Notes: generated from the letters alone by a model not told the origin. Numbered from the stretch's first letter, positions 46,011 to 61,254 are shown. The stretch: 64,000 nt of DNA from Apteryx mantelli (GCF_036417845.1 NC_089979.1:10283424-10347423); one strand, 5' to 3'. Made by a program: numbers and translations.

Positions 46011-49000
46011 AATGTTCTCCTGAGTACCACAAATTGGCTGCTGCAGCTGGCAGAACGTTTCAGACTAAAATTTACTGAGAGTAATAGGCAGTTTTGTACA
46101 GAGGCTGTACTGCATTTGCAATTCCAGTGCTTACTGGAGTAAGTATTGCAATTATGTAAATAGCAGAGCTTAACGAAAACCAAGAACAAACAAAGAGTAG
46201 TTTTAGAATTGACTAAGTAAAGCTGAAAGTATTTTTAGCTGCTGCACTTTCTCCTGTGTTCCCCATCTCCTGTGGTTTTAATTGCATTCTCCTTATTAGA
46301 AATATCTTTCTCCTCTGTCATGTGAAAGCTTCACACGCAGAGACTACCTTCACAGTGTAAATGGTGAAACTAGTTGCATGCAAAGTGTATTGAAAGATCA
46401 AAGTAAAATCTTATCCTTTTTCTTTCAGTCATAGTAACTTGAATTTCGAGGTAGTTGTAAGACGGTCATAGATGTGAAGTAAAGGTTGACAATGTCTGCT
46501 CAGTGCGCGTGTGTATGTTGTATGCACTCACATCCATTCTTACACCCTTTGTCATGTGGTTACGCTGCCGCCTTCATTTAGCATCGCTGCTGACTGAATT
46601 GCCTGGTCTTGGTTAGATGCTTAGTAATCTATTTCTAGTTAACTCTGGGAATGGTAACACTAGCCATGGAGTTACAGTCTAGTACCAGACTTCTTTTTGA
46701 GGGTTCTTTGCCACTACTTTTTCAGCACCTAGAAAAATAATTTCTGCTTTCCTAGTACCTAGAAAAGTATTGGCTAATTTGCGTAGATCAGAAACGATTG
46801 TTGTCTGCCTGATTTGCTCTAACTTGAAATTTTAGTATTGCATTTAGGGAATGATGTATGAGTGACCACAAACCCAGCATTCTTTCTACTATGCAGAATC
46901 TTCATGGGACTGTAGTAAAAGTTGGAGACTAAACATCTGAAACAAAATAAGTACCACCTTCAAAATCATAAACTAATTTCTTCAAAAGATGTTTGTATGG
47001 GAGTTTTTGTTTTTGAACTCGTATTCAGTAGAAATACTCTATGGTTTAGGTGGTTTTATTTACTAAGCGTTTGACCGATTCTCTGGCTTGTATCTACAGC
47101 ACCGGGGACTTCCAGGTGGTCTCCATGCAAATAGTAATTGGGTCTGGGACAGCTTAGCTTGTGAGATTGAATGCATTCAGTTTGGTGTGGCTGTAGCTGC
47201 AAAAATAGCAAGCTTTGCAAAACAGGCCTTCTGTCTGCCACCCACACCAAAACCTAAAGCTTGATCCTGTAGGCAGTTAATACGTTTGTCTGGAAGGCTG
47301 AATTTCATCAGCAAACACTTTTCCTGAATCAGTGACCACCAGGCAAAAAAGTTCTGTATCAGTAATCGCTTTTATATAAGAAAGGCAATGCGACAGAATG
47401 CTGTCCTAGATACATTTTAAAACCACTTTACACTACAAGCCTAACAGTCCCCCCAATAACAGGAAGCTGCTCTGTGAATGAATTGTATTTAACTGGCATA
47501 GTTTAAAGGGTTCTTAAATTCAGCCATGAGGCAATTCTGGTTCTCCTTCAGTACCAGATGATTAAATTAAATGGAGTGTTAGCATGAGTAACTTTTTCTG
47601 CTGTACTGTACAAGGTAATGGATGAGTTCCTAGGAGTCCTAGTTGTAAATTAGCTGACTGGAAAGCCCTGTTTCTGTGATTAGTGGATCTAGCAATTATG
47701 TTACTTCAGAAGTTAGAGGTAATTGAGTATGCTTCCCGTCAGGTGTGGCTCTGGGTGATTATTGGTTCTCCCTTTATTTGGGTTTATAACACTCTCATGG
47801 GGAGGGGACTTTTTTTCTTTTTCTTTCTGTGTTGGACAAGAAAGGTATTTGTTTCGGCTTCTGCTGATATACAAATTAGTTTGGCCTTTTTGTTGCAAGA
47901 AACGTAGTTTTCTGAATCTTAGGTTGGCTATTCACAGGCACTGGTGGTCTGTTTAAAAAAAAAAAGCTGTAAGAGTTGCTAAGAAATATATTCGTAGCTC
48001 TTAAAAACAAACAAACAAAAACTCGTTGTTTAATGTCTGTGAAAGTGAAGCTTCTTAGGCAGAATGCATTCTGAGCAAGAACTTGAAAAGCCAGTTCATT
48101 TCTGTCTGGTATATTTGCGCCTTTTATGTACTGAGACATACGGTTATTTGCAACTGTTCCTTCCTAATGTGGAAGTGAAATATGTAACCACTAGACTTCA
48201 CGAGGTTTCATCTTAAAGATAAAATTGCTTTCATTTTATATAAATGAAGATCAAATGAAAGAAGTGAAGCATTATATGAGGATTGGTTATAGACAGTGTT
48301 CATTTAACTGATTTAGGGTTTAGCTTTCTTATTTCTGTGAAGAAGTTTTATGTGAGGAGATGTGGATGCGTCAGTGGAACAGCCTATTGAATTGTAATGA
48401 TAGTTTGAAGTGTTTTGCTTACTGTGGAAGACCACTCTCTTCTTGTTTCCATGTGCAACTGGCTAAAGCCGTAGTCTCCTGAATACTGAAATATTACTTC
48501 AAATGATTTAGCTGTTCTTGACTTTGCATCTCTGAATTCACAGCTGAATTCATGTAGTAGTGCTAATAGAATAGCATGACCTAGTTTGATGTCTCCAAGC
48601 TTCAAGTTCAGGGGATGCGCTTACAGTAGCTTTTAAGAATCCTAATAAATCCCAAGTTGTTTTCATATCTTTTCTGAAGTTTCTATTTTTAGTAATGTTC
48701 AAACTTGTTCTCTAGAAACTAATTATTGTTAAGTGGCTATGGCTTTTTAATAAACGTAGTGTAAAATCCTGTCCCAGTTGGGAGCTTACTGTAGGTGGGA
48801 TTGGCAATAAAGTCTAGTAAATGGCAGTGTAAGAGACTTTTGATTAAGACCTAATACTTTGAGCAAATAATTTGTATAATATTGGTGTTAATATTGTGTC
48901 AGGCTTTCAAAAAAATCTCAAAGTAGTTCAGTAGCTGCCAAAAGTGAGGCTTGGGAACAGATGTTCTAACTGTATTCTTAAAAATTCCTGACAGTTCTCT

Positions 49001-50120
49001 GAATAACTCTAGTGTATCTCAGCTTTACAGCAGAGTGGTTTTTGCAGGGTTTATGCCTCTTGTTTTGCTTCTCTTCCCACCCCTAACTCAGAGTGTGCTT
49101 TGGTTGGACCCAGCTGCAGTCCTGTGAAAACTCATGCTTTAATAAAGATGCATCCCTCTAATAAAGTGCAGCACGGGGGAGGAAACGGATTTGAATGGAG
49201 ATGACTGAGAGGTGAGGAGTGATAACAATAAACTAGGAAAAGGAACTTACTGGGGCTGAAAGTAGGAACAAATAATACTAATTAGAATCTGGGCCTGAGC
49301 TGGGAACAAGTTGTTCAAAAACTAGTGGGGAGTTTGAGTGGGGAGCTTGCTAGCTATGCAGAGGATATTGGCCAGGTACTGAGGGAGTGTGTGAGAGATG
49401 ATGTTAATCTCTCACAGAGGACCTTGGGAACATGAACGGAAATGAGGACTTGCTGGGCGAAGAGAATATGGAAAGGAGAGGCTGATGGGAAGAAGGCATG
49501 AAAGGAGAAGCAAGAGTAGAACCTGGAAGGTAAATAGGCCTCTTGGACTAGGGAGTTGGGAGGGAAAGATTAGGTTTGGAAAAGCTGCAGGGAATGGACT
49601 ACAATGAAATAAAAGATCCTGTGTCTTTCCCCTTGCCATTAGTGTAGTCGTCATGTCGTCTTCACCAGTTTAGCCTAATATGTATCCCTAAGGACTAGAC
49701 ATCTGTGCAAATCTGGTAGTCTGCTGTAGGGCCAAAAGGATGAAATGTCTGGACTGATCTCCTAGGTATGAGTTTATATTTGGTCTTTTCTGTTAGGCTA
49801 GGATGTCGAGTGCTCAAAAGTAAAGAAGCTGCAGAAGGAAGGCTGCCTGCCCAAGGCTAAACACTCGTCGTTTTTGAATACGTAATTCTATGCCATTTCT
49901 TCTTTTAGGAATCTTGCTTTATCACCAGTATGAAGAGACTAGTGTTCATTTAGTGAACAGGTGTTTAATATTTTATCTTCATTGTTTAATATCTTGCTAT
50001 GTTCTAGCTAGATTTTGCTCCAGAGATGTAATTAATTTCCTGCTGGATAGTATTGTACTGCTTTCTGTACAGTTATTTATTATCAGAATGCTCTAGTGGG
50101 ATGAGGAAGTGGTTTGCTTC

Positions 50121-50165
50121 CGATTTTACACATGAGGAGCAAAGGCATGAAGAAGAATTCAACTG
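50121..50165 (-). repeat. possible MIR/CORE-SINE fragment
   Basis: The + strand reads cgattttacacatgaggagc then aaaggcatgaagaag. This is similar to the reverse complement of MIR (CATTTTACAGATGAGGAAACTGAGGCACAG). The match is short and diverged. Confidence 0.35.
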
Positions 50166-53100
50166 TCTTTGCATGCGTGGTTAGAAATGACTGAACCTGA
50201 ATCTTTTTAGACTAGTTTGCATATTGAAGCCACATCCCCATTAAACACACTTTTTTTTTTTTTTCTTGTTGCAGTTCCATTTTAACACTTTATTCTGAGT
50301 TCACATCTGTCCTTGTGTTCATTTACTGTCTCTTCGGACCTGTAGGCACCATAAACTGATTGGAGAAGATGGCAGTGCTCGAGGTCATTCTGTTTGTTGT
50401 AGCAGGAGAATACAGCTGTTTCACTGTGTAAAAGGCAAATTTATTTCTAAACCAGTGCATGTGTTGACTCAAAACGCTGTGTGATCATATCATTCATTTT
50501 CTTCAAGTACTTTAGGTACTGACAGAGATTGTGCTGTTTGTTAGCTATACTGCCTTCGCACAGTTTTATTCCTCGTGCATAAAGGGCCAAACTTCCAGGG
50601 GTTGGAAAAAGGCACCTATTAGTGATTAAATGTTATAAAAAAAATAAAAAGTGGTGGTGCAACTTTGTTAACAGAATTGTGGGTAATGAACTGTGAGGGC
50701 TTCCTTCCCTCCTTTATGGTGACGGAAGGAGGAATGAACCGGGATTTTTGAGGGGTTTCTTTGTTTGGGGGGATTTTTCTTCTTTTAAGGGGGTTCTGTT
50801 TTGGTCTTCCATATTGCTGTGATTAGCTATTTAATTTGACAGATAGTTCTGTCCTACTGTAGCCACTGGGAGGAGGAACCTTTAGCTCTTTCTGTTTTGT
50901 AGAGCCTTGTGGCTTCTCAAGTTTCTCTTTAGAAGAGAAACTGTATCAACCAATATAAAAAATATAAAGCTGCTGTTACTTCTGTTACTGGAAAGAAGGG
51001 TAAAAACCCTTTGCAACTCTGCTTTTTTTTGGATCCTCCTACTGCATTTGGGTCATACGGTTTTACTTGCGAGCTTCTGCTTAAGGCAATATGAATATGA
51101 CTTACTGTACAGTCTTCTAACCAGTTTATTATTAAAAAAAAAAGAAAAGAAAAGAAAACAGAAGAAAAAGTTTTCTCCTGGGTAAAGAAAAGAACAGCAA
51201 CCTCTGCTGATGGAGCTGTGGTTTTTTGCCTTTTCTTGCCAGGCCTACTGTGTTGGCTTATGTTCAGTTAATATTTGGCTGATCATCTTTGCAGCTAGCC
51301 GGACTAGGAGCTCTTTTGCTGCGGATTAAATTTTGCAGAAACTTGCTTTTTCTTGGAAGTTTTGTATTCACTGGTAGAAAATCTCTTTTCAAGCCTTGAA
51401 AGAGAGATTTCTCTCCCCTTTTAGGGAAGAGAATGTTCGCAGGGTTGGTTTTGATCTGAAAACTCGAGAATGCTGCGTTTCTTAGCAGCACAGCTGGCTA
51501 CTGATTGAATATGGGGCATGTGTCAAAGAAGTGAAACATCACTGTTCAAACTTGAAGTGCTTCATGTAGAAAAGGACACCCAGACTTTAAAAAATGAGAG
51601 CCTCAGGTGCTGTTTTCTGGTCTTACCATGCAGGCTTTTTGTGTGTTTAGTTATATGATCTGTCGGTTCTACCCACCTTTACTTTACCTCTGTCGGTGGA
51701 TTTATGCAATTTAAGTATCTTCAGTTCAAATAAGAATTGTAGTGACACTTTATAAAAGAACATAAAGCGCAGCATGTTGAAGCATAGCTACGTGTGGGTG
51801 AGTCAGGCAAGTGCTGGAAGCAGCAGCAATAAAGAGAAAAGGAAGTACAGTCATGATAAAACTTTAAAGAAAAGAAAAAAGTCAAACAGACCCCACCAAC
51901 CATCCGTCACCAGAGGATGGAAACACAGTAAAGTGATATAGTTATTATCCTACAGTAATTTTGTTTTAGTATGCGTGTGTATAGATTAAATGGCTATCTA
52001 TCTGTATATAGGCACACACATACACCTGCACGCTAACATATGTGTCCACATGCTGTACAGTATAGTTAGCTATATTGTGTCTTAGTGTAGTACTCCTGTA
52101 GGGCAGTTTGTATCCCAAACAAACTTAAGCTGAAGTAGAAACCACATATTTTCAGGAAGCTAATATTTTAATTACGGGCCAAACTAATTAAGTGACTTTC
52201 AAGCCTCTGTTTTGGTTTACTGAGGATATAGGCTTTGCTTGTGCTTTTGTTCCGTCTGCTGAGGGCAGAAGCCTCTTTGCCAGGGGACAAGCATGCGTGT
52301 ATTCATCAGTGCCCTCTATGTACTGCTGACAGTTGTCAGGAAATAAAACATACTGAGTACAATATAGTTCAGTTTTCACACTGTGTTGGCTTTACCGCAC
52401 TGCCAGAATGACTCAGTGCTGCTTAGTTTTGTCTTGTTGATGTATATGTGATAGCTTCAGGTAAAAGAACTAAAAATCACATAGTAACTTCAAGAAGTTT
52501 GTTCAGCTTCCACAGCTGTAAAACTATAATTTGCTCTGAGCACATGGTGTCTTTAGTCTTAGTACTTTTGCATATTAAAAGGTGTGAAGGCTAAATGCTT
52601 TCTTTAAAACGAAAAGCTTAAATGTTGTGCTCAGAATTGGTCTATTTCCTGGTTCAGAATCAGAGCTTTAAAAAAAAGTATTTATTTTAGTCTTGGTAAA
52701 CGACTGTTCTTGGCAAAATGACTGGGTGTTTCATTTTTATCATGTGTTGTAAACAAGCAGAAATTTGGTTTAACAATTCAAAGTACTTTTTAATAACACA
52801 ATTATAAGACAAAAGAGGTTATTTTATGATGGTACTTAAGTGTATCTTGTTTCAAGGATGATGTTCAATCTTAATTTAAGCTAGTATTGCAGCTCATCTG
52901 TGGAAGCTCAAAGAGGAAAAAAAATGAACATTAGTGAACAAAATTCTTGTTAGATATGTTGGAATCATCATCTTTCTCATATGGGCATTTTATAAATACC
53001 CATGTTCTTTAAAATACATTCTGACGCTCTTGTTTTTTAAAGCTGCTTTAGTTAAGGTATTCTTGCTTTCCCTTTCATTAGTAGGTCTCAGAGTACTGAT

Positions 53101-56100
53101 TGCTACACTTGACCTGCTGCCCTTCACTGAAGGAGGGCACCTAATAAACGTGCTTTGTTCTCTTATCAATCACTTGTTCTGTGTAACATCATCTTTTCCT
53201 TATTACTATCAGCTGTGTTATGCTTCATAAATTGCCAAGACTGCTATTATAGGATAGGCTTATAATGGAAAAACTAAGGCTATGTCCTTCCTTCCTGTGG
53301 ACGGCATAATACTGGAAGATAGGGATCATGCTTCTGACTCGTGTTTAATCAGATAGTTTCACTCTTATTGCTTGGTCCTTTCTGATTTGACATTTATTTA
53401 GAATGTCCTTTTTCTCATAATTGAGGAAATGTCTGACATAGAGAACATTCTTCATGTTTTCTTTTGTTTTGACCAACCACGCTTTTCTCTTTGTTCTCCC
53501 CTGAATACTTCTAAAACCAAAATGTTTAGAGTACTGATACTAGTATTACCTAGTTCCAGCAGTATGATAGCTCAGAGGTGTTATCCTAGTGCTTCCTTTG
53601 TTTAATATCATTAATGCTTGTACTCATCTCTGCCAAGCTGAGGCTAGAACTGCCTGAAAATGGAGTTGTTTGAATTTTGTCTTGTCATCTTCACCATCTG
53701 ATTTTTTTAGGGTCCTTTGCTTCCTGTCAGATTGCCCAGGTTGGGGGCCCCTGGAAGCATGCCGTGCCCTGTCCAAGCAGGTCTCCTGGGGTCTGCCCTG
53801 CAGCTGTTGATGCAGGGCAAGTCTCCACAAGCCTCCACAAGTCTGGACAGGTTGCACTGAAACTGCGCTTTGGAGTCGGGGAGGCTTGTGGAACAAGAGA
53901 CGGCTTTTTTCCTTTACTCTGTGGATCTCAAGGTTGCTCGCTGCTTGTGATTGGGACAGGCTCCGCATGCCGTTGGTAGTCTGTGTTTCTGTAAATGCTC
54001 CATTTGGGGCTGAGTAGAGTTTACGGTACAGAAGTGAACTTCTATTTCTTCGTGATCAAGAGCAATGAGCACTGCTCTTATTCATTCCACACCCTCTCCC
54101 TGCCCCCAAAATCTCACATTTGCAGTGAAACTGGACTTCAAGGTCAGCACTGTAGGCTTTCCTAATAGGATTTGGGCATTAGGAGTAAATTCAGCATCTC
54201 TAATTTTTTAACTGACTAGGGTAGTAGTGTTTATCATAGGCTATAGGTAATACTTGTTGAAAGATCAACGTTCATTTGTTGGGGTGCGTTATTGCCTGAC
54301 AGTTTGTAATGATATAAACTTCATAGTTATTTAGGCATAATTCTGAAAACCTGGCTGGGCTGGGCTTTTGTTGCTTATGTTGAACAAGTTTGAATGTTCT
54401 TAGACAGCTTTTTTTCTTATTCTGTAGATCAGTTGTGGAAAAAAAGGGGAAGTTTGTCTCTGACCCAGCAGCCATGTTCTCAGCCTGGAAACTTAGCAAT
54501 TAGTTCCTCCTTTGCTGTAGCACCTGCTCCAAAAAATTGACTCAATATGTACCTTGCAAAATGGCACCAAAATCTTTAAATAGAAATAGTGCACTAGTGT
54601 TTTAAATGTGTTGTTGTTTTCCTAGCTAGCTAGATTTCAAAGAAATTCTCCCAGAAATTCATTCTAAAAATTACAGCCCCGGAACTGTCTCGTGCTTAGC
54701 ACCATTTAAAACTGACTTGCATGCATCAGTTTTATTTAAAACTGTGCAGTTTATAGAAAACTGAAGGGCCTGTCAAGACTGAAAGAGTAAACTGGGGCCT
54801 TTAGCCTGTCCAAGGCAGAAAGTGTGGAAATGTGTTGGCTAGTCTGTTTGCCTGGTAGCAGGGAATCAGTTTTGTCAGATTATCACATTTATAAGAAAAT
54901 TATTATGTTTACACTTATTGCCCTGCCTATGACTGACTGGAGAACATTGACAGTAATGCATAATACACTGTGTAATTATCATACATATAAACACTATTTA
55001 TAATACATATAAAATATACATAATGTATAGAAAGATATGATATTAAATATTGTGATATGTAGGTAACTGATGGTATTTCAGAATCTGGTAGACTGAGTAT
55101 GGACTTGAAAGTTGTGCTGGCAAATATAACTTATTCCAGTACCAGCAGATGTGGGATGTTATTTGTCATCTTTGTTGGCCAGGATTCTCTAATCCCAATT
55201 GCTGAATTGTTCTTGGCATGATGTTCTGATCGTGGTAGAATTGGGTAATGTGGATGACTTCAGTAGGTCCATCCGCTTCACCATGGTGACATGGACTGTA
55301 GTAGTGTGTTGCATCAAGAGAAAGTAGCCATCTAAGGCTTAGTTAAACTTGCTTGTTTTAAGTTGGCAGTTTTGCTTGTTCCATCATGAATGCTAGCTGG
55401 GCTGTGCAAAACTGACCTGGGAAACTGGTCCGGGTCTCAAACCTCTTCTGGGGCTTCAGTAGTTCTAACCAGGAACTTCTCCTTGTTAACTCTGTGGTGT
55501 TCGTGTTGGTACGCTGGAGAAAATATGGCAAGGCCACGACTGTTCATTCTGCTGGCGTTCCTGGCTTAAGGTATAAGGGAATAAAAGCTTTATTTTATTT
55601 AAAGTGCTAGTGGAATTGGAGGAAGCAAATGCAGGTCTTATACTAACCTTAATCTTTAGAAAGTCATTCTGTTGTAGTCTTTAAAGGTGGCTAAACTTTC
55701 TGCTTTCTGACATATGCATGGAGTGTTTTTCTTTTTTTAATGCAGTTCCTTTCACTAATTACAAGGAATCGGTTTGCACCAATTCACTTCTCATAAATGT
55801 TAAAACCTTTCATTTATCTATAAAATCCTTTGACTAAAGTTGTCTGTCTGTGAAGAGCACCAGGTTTTGCTTCTAACAGGAAAAAAGGTGTGTAGTTCTC
55901 ATCTGTGTCATTGTAGAAAATGAGACTAGGGATTGAACTGTGGCCCGTGTCAATGCCTTATGTTCTCCTGAATGCCAGGCTTCTCCATTAAAGATATTTT
56001 TTTCTTTTAACACAGTTTGTTAACTTTCTAAAAGGAGACCTAAGGATGTGACTCAACCTTGCAGAAGGAAGGAAATATGAAATGTAGGCTGCTCTCATGT

Positions 56101-59100
56101 TCTGAACTTACAGCAAACCATTGCGGGGGGCTCGGTATTGTTGCTAAATAAATGCGGTACTGCTGTAGTGTATGCATGGAAAGTAAGGAAAGCATAGCTA
56201 TATGTGAATGATCTTGACTTTGAGTAAGCCATGGCTGTTAATGATAGCCTCCAAATAAATAAATAAAAAACACAGAACAACCCCTTCCTCCAATTTAAAC
56301 CAATTCAAAGGAGTGTGAAGTTGCACTCCCTGCTCCCCTTCTTAGGACGTGGGGAAGAAATTCTGTGAGTCTTGGTATCAGATGTAATTTGAGATGGTGG
56401 CCTCAAGTTTGCTCATGCCAGTCTCAGCAAATGGGTGAACTGTGGGCAGGAGGATAATAATGCTGTTTATCCTCCTTTTTTCTTTTTTTTTAATAGCTAT
56501 TTGAATCACTTTGTCATTTATAGGTCTGAAAATGATAATTTCTGTCATCTGTTGATCCAAACTGAATTTGTACTCGGTACAAATTGATAAGCCTGAGTGG
56601 TGAGCATCAGTATGAAACTGCTCGTTTGGATTGTTTTGTCTAGAAGTAGTTAGCCTGCTAGTTAAAGAATAGAAAATATGGTAGCTAAACACTTTTGTCT
56701 CTTATTCCATTTATTGTATGGCTAGTGTACAAATAGGCTTTCCAAGTTCAGAGGAATGATATCTTCATCAGTGCGCTACAACAAGGGTTTCCTCCCCTCC
56801 TTCAGCTGGAATCTGGGCAACGTTCTGAAGAACAGCTTTACAAAAGGTTAAAAACCCCTTAGACTTTGAAGCATTAGGACCTCTGAAAGTCCTGTGCTCA
56901 CTCCTTGGGCAAGGTGTAAAGAGGATGCTTATGCATAGTGTACAGAGGCCAATAGTTGACTGAACTGATCTTGCCATCTTAAAACATGGCAAGCCTTGTC
57001 CGTAGCTCCACTAGTTGGGCCAAAACTACTGTCACTAGCAGGTCACTAAACTACCTGTAACACTGCTATTTTAAAGCTGTCTGCAGAAAGCAGGATTTTA
57101 TTTATTTTTAAAGCATAGCTGGTCATCGCTGAGCCAAGGAGAGGCTTGCACAGCCATACGAACAGTTCTCTTGGTGTTCACTGCAGCTGCAAAGAGTGGA
57201 ATTTTCCAAGGTTTTGAGGTAGGAACAAAAAGTCAGGTTATGTTTGAGACATCTGATCAGTGACTGATCGGGACTTCTGCCCTCTGTGCTCATTCTTGAT
57301 CCATTGTGCTGTTTGACAACTCTACTCTTTGAGGAGTAGGCTAAGCGAGGAAGGGAGAGGCCTTTAGGAAAGCGGAGATGGGAAGGGAACAGGTGGCAGA
57401 AGACTGACTTTGTTAAAGATACATGGCCAAGCATTGGTTTGATGACAGATTAAAGATCTGTTCAGATGTTGCTTTCAAAGGGTACAGTCTGTTTGAGCAC
57501 TAAACTTTATGAAGGGAATAAAGAAAAATCGTGGTTGAAGTTGCTGACAGTTGCTAGAAAAAGGCCAAAGAGTAAGAAATACACCTATTGCCTTTTTCTG
57601 CTTTTCTATGTGGAGACTGCATCTGCATAGAGTTCAGAAAATGGATCACCTAGCCTCTTGGCTAGTAAATTAATACGCGTGCTTTCTGTAACATCTAGAC
57701 CAAACTGATCTGCACAGCGATTTAAAACTGTGGAACAAAATGACAGGATACTCACCGGAGTATCTCGTACTTTGATTTGAAGGAAGTTGAGAGGTCATGT
57801 GATAAAGATATAGGAAATAAATGAGATGGCACAGGCTAACAGGGGATGAGTAACTTTTCTTACAGTACTTGAGGTAGGCATCCCTTTATCAGGCAACAAG
57901 CTTAATATGGATGAAAGCAGACTTCTGTTTTCCCACACAATAACTAGTCGATGATAGTTGGTTGTAGAGGCTAAAAAAAAAAAGTGTAAGTATAGTGAAA
58001 AGTGATATAAAAATGTGTAAGTATCATGAAAAGTCAACAAGGGCTATTAAATGCGCAGATACAACTTCTAGTTCAGAGAGTCTCTGCACTACCTGTGGTA
58101 GTGAGGATATTTCCCTAAATGCCTGCTGTTGGGATAGGTGGACATTTGATGTGAATCATTTTGATGTTATTTCCTTGCCAGAAAAACTAGAAGGATTCAA
58201 TAAATGCTATAACTGGTAATGGCCTAAATTCAGTGTCAGTAAGAATCTTGACACTGTAGCAGAATAAACTTTTAAGGAGAAAGTTCCAGAGCTTTTGTTT
58301 GTCTTCAGTTTTTTAGGAAATATAAAGGGGACCAAAAAAAAAAAAAGATTGGGAGGAGCCTTCTGTTAAAAAGAAGGTATTCAGCTTTAATTAACGTATG
58401 CATGTATTGCTTTTGTTACAATTGGAATATGTGTTTACTTGTTCCTACCAGTTCCTTCCTTACTCCTACCAGTGCTGGAAATCAATGCATTTAAAGTTAG
58501 TGGTAGTGCTAGGTCGTGATATTGGTTGTGATATTCTTTTGAGACCTAAGAATAGAGGGGTAGGGAAGCTAGTCTTATTATCCCGATAAAGTTCACAAGA
58601 TAGGAAATCCTGTACCTTGAGAGCTGCTTTTGAAGCAGTCCTAAATCAAGATATAGTGTCCTTCCTGGGGCAGTCTCCTCGTTATTAAGGATGCTGAATG
58701 ATTATTCATTTGTCGCTGTTGTGTGTGGAAGGTGACTTTGTAAAGCTGCCGACGTAGAACTCTTCTTAATTGTGTGTGCGGTTTGTTGTTTTTTTCCTCC
58801 AGATCACTGGTTAGCATCTCTTGCTCTGCAAACCCCCACTTCATGACTGAATTAGATTTCAGTTACCTAGTCTTTTTGGTCAGCAGGAGAAACTCAGGTT
58901 GACTTGTAGATGTTGTACAGAACAGAAACAAGTTTTTCTTCCTTTTGTTTATGTGAGGCTGACAGTACTAAAAGGGGAAGGGAAAGAGGGCAGGGGAAGG
59001 TACTTGCTCATTAACAGCTACAGTAGCTTTCAAACAGAGAGCTGCACCTAACATTATTCAGTGTTAGATGGTCTTATTTAGTGAGCAACTCTGAAATTCT

Positions 59101-59341
59101 GCATCATTTACAGACAATGTTTTGCTTATTGTGCAGAGATACTTTTCAGTGCCACTACTGTTTGTTTTCCCTTTTGTGTGAATAGCTGTAGAACTTGGAT
59201 GTTGATACTGTCTGCCTGAAACTTAGCTTGAAGCTGTGGCTTAACTTGAAGCTTGTGACTTTTCTGCTAGTAGGAGTGGTTCAGATTAATATTTAGTTAT
59301 AGTCATTCCTGTTTCTATTCAAATATTGTGTAAACTGATTT

Positions 59342-59357
59342 TGTGTGTGTGTGTGTG
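59342..59357. repeat. TG microsatellite
   Basis: Eight TG units in AT-rich sequence; a simple repeat only. Confidence 0.85.
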
Positions 59358-61254
59358 GCAATTCTGGTAGCTTCACCTTTTTCTGAACTTAATAGCGCTA
59401 TGTCTATTTTAGTATGTTTCTCAGCAGTAAATGATGGGTTGGAAAAATTTGCGTTCAGATGTTTCTGTGATCTGGTGATTTGAGTTGGCATTGCATTATT
59501 CATTCATAGTCTGAACTGCACATTCCCATCTTGTTTCGTTAAGTATGAGTAGTTTTCAGAATTGAAAAACCAACTTTCAGAAGTGTGCACGCTAAATTCA
59601 GCACATGGAGTGTTTAGTCAGTACTGCAATTTCTAGCCTCCTTTAGCTTCAGCAAAGTAGGAGCAAGTTTCATAAACATATATACTTGAACCTGCTCTAA
59701 CAGCTAAATTGGAATGATCTTAATTTTTCTTTCTGTCTAAAGATTGTAAGCAGTTGGCCCTAATCTGAAGGTCATCAAAAGATAGCCAAATAGAATTTGT
59801 TATTTGAAGAAAGCCACAATTTAACTCACTCTTAAAAGCTTAATGTTGCTTGTTATTGTCTTATGACACTATGCTTCTAGTGAAAGTAGCCATGGGAATT
59901 GTAGCCATGTGCAATGGTGCCAGCTAGTGCGATATCCTTAAGAGCTGAGATGTTGGCATGACTTAATTTTCATCTTAACAAATCAGCCCTACCCAGAAGT
60001 TAACTCGCACATTCTTTCAAATTCAGAGCTGTTTCAGAGTAATGCGGCACTTCTCAGCTCTTCAGAAATCTGTTCCAAACATGACTTGCGCCTGAACTGT
60101 CGTCATTAGTTAAGACCTTGTTTTAATAACCTGTTGTCTCAAAGCAAACTTGAAGGAAATACTGGACTCCCTGGATAGTTTTGACAAACCGTGTTTTGTT
60201 TAAAGATGAATTGGGTAGTTTTTCTTTGTAGTGGCTTCATATTCTTAAGAAAAACAAACCAAAACTCTAAACTATCTCTTAGCATAACACAGGCATGTAT
60301 TGTGTGTGTAACTAAAACAATGATTTGGCGGAAGAAATATTTGTTAGTGACTTAAGTTGTTTAAAAAAAAACCCTCATTGCTGAGCACCAACTTGTCGTG
60401 CATGTATATAAAGATTATAAGGAAATAACTGCAGTTCCAACTGTACGGCAAGTTATTGTGCTAGCTACTGTTTAGATAAGTGTGTTCTGTAAATAATGTT
60501 TGAGGGAAATGTGTGTGTATATGTATATATATATATATTTTTAAACATATTCCAGCAAATTCTTTTTGCTTTGATCTCAGTTGTACAGTGACAAAGCCTT
60601 TTTTAATTGTGTATTCATTAAGCATCATTTGGTTAGACCTGACTTTAGGTGGCTATGTTTAAAATCATCTCACAAGAGTGAGCAATATTTTCCTCCCCAT
60701 GGTGTAGCTGGATCTTATCTTAAGTAGAAGGACTAGATTCTGTTTTATGCAAGATAGGTAGAAGTAGGGGGGGAAAAAAAAGCGACTGAGAATAAATCTC
60801 TGGTCTCTACACTTAGAAGGTAAGATACAGTTTTAATTACATAAACGTGGTGTTTAAGATGGTAGAACTGAGCTTTCTGGGCAACTTCCGTGTGCTTAAC
60901 AATCTTAGTGCTATTACATTCTTTATAGGATAAAGCAAATAGGAATGAAATCTTTGGTTTCGGGAGTTAGGAGGAATTGGGTGTTGAATAAGCATGCAAA
61001 GTAAAACTTAAATCTCTTAAAGTGTGTCAGAGTAGTGCATTGATTGGCAAATATCATGCATTTTGAGTTGAGGGCTGTGTGTTCTTGTGATTTAAGTTAC
61101 TTTTAAGTGTGGTTATTTGTATGAATGTTAAAACTTTTAGAATAAAAGGGGTGATGAAGGTCGTCAGCAAACAAGGAAGTTGACCTGTAAATTTGTTTGA
61201 ATTCTCCCTCTGATTTTTAATGGTTAATTTTTAATGGTTAGATGGAGAAATGCT

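Noticed and set aside
53624..53979. A GC-richer patch with facing open frames on both strands.
   Set aside because: Considered as a retrocopy or LTR fragment, but no terminal repeats, poly-A tail, duplication or known protein was recognised.
55195..55325. A 40-codon frame reading DVLIVVELGNVDDFSRSIRF.
   Set aside because: No ATG, no splice borders at both ends and a nearby stop; treated as chance.
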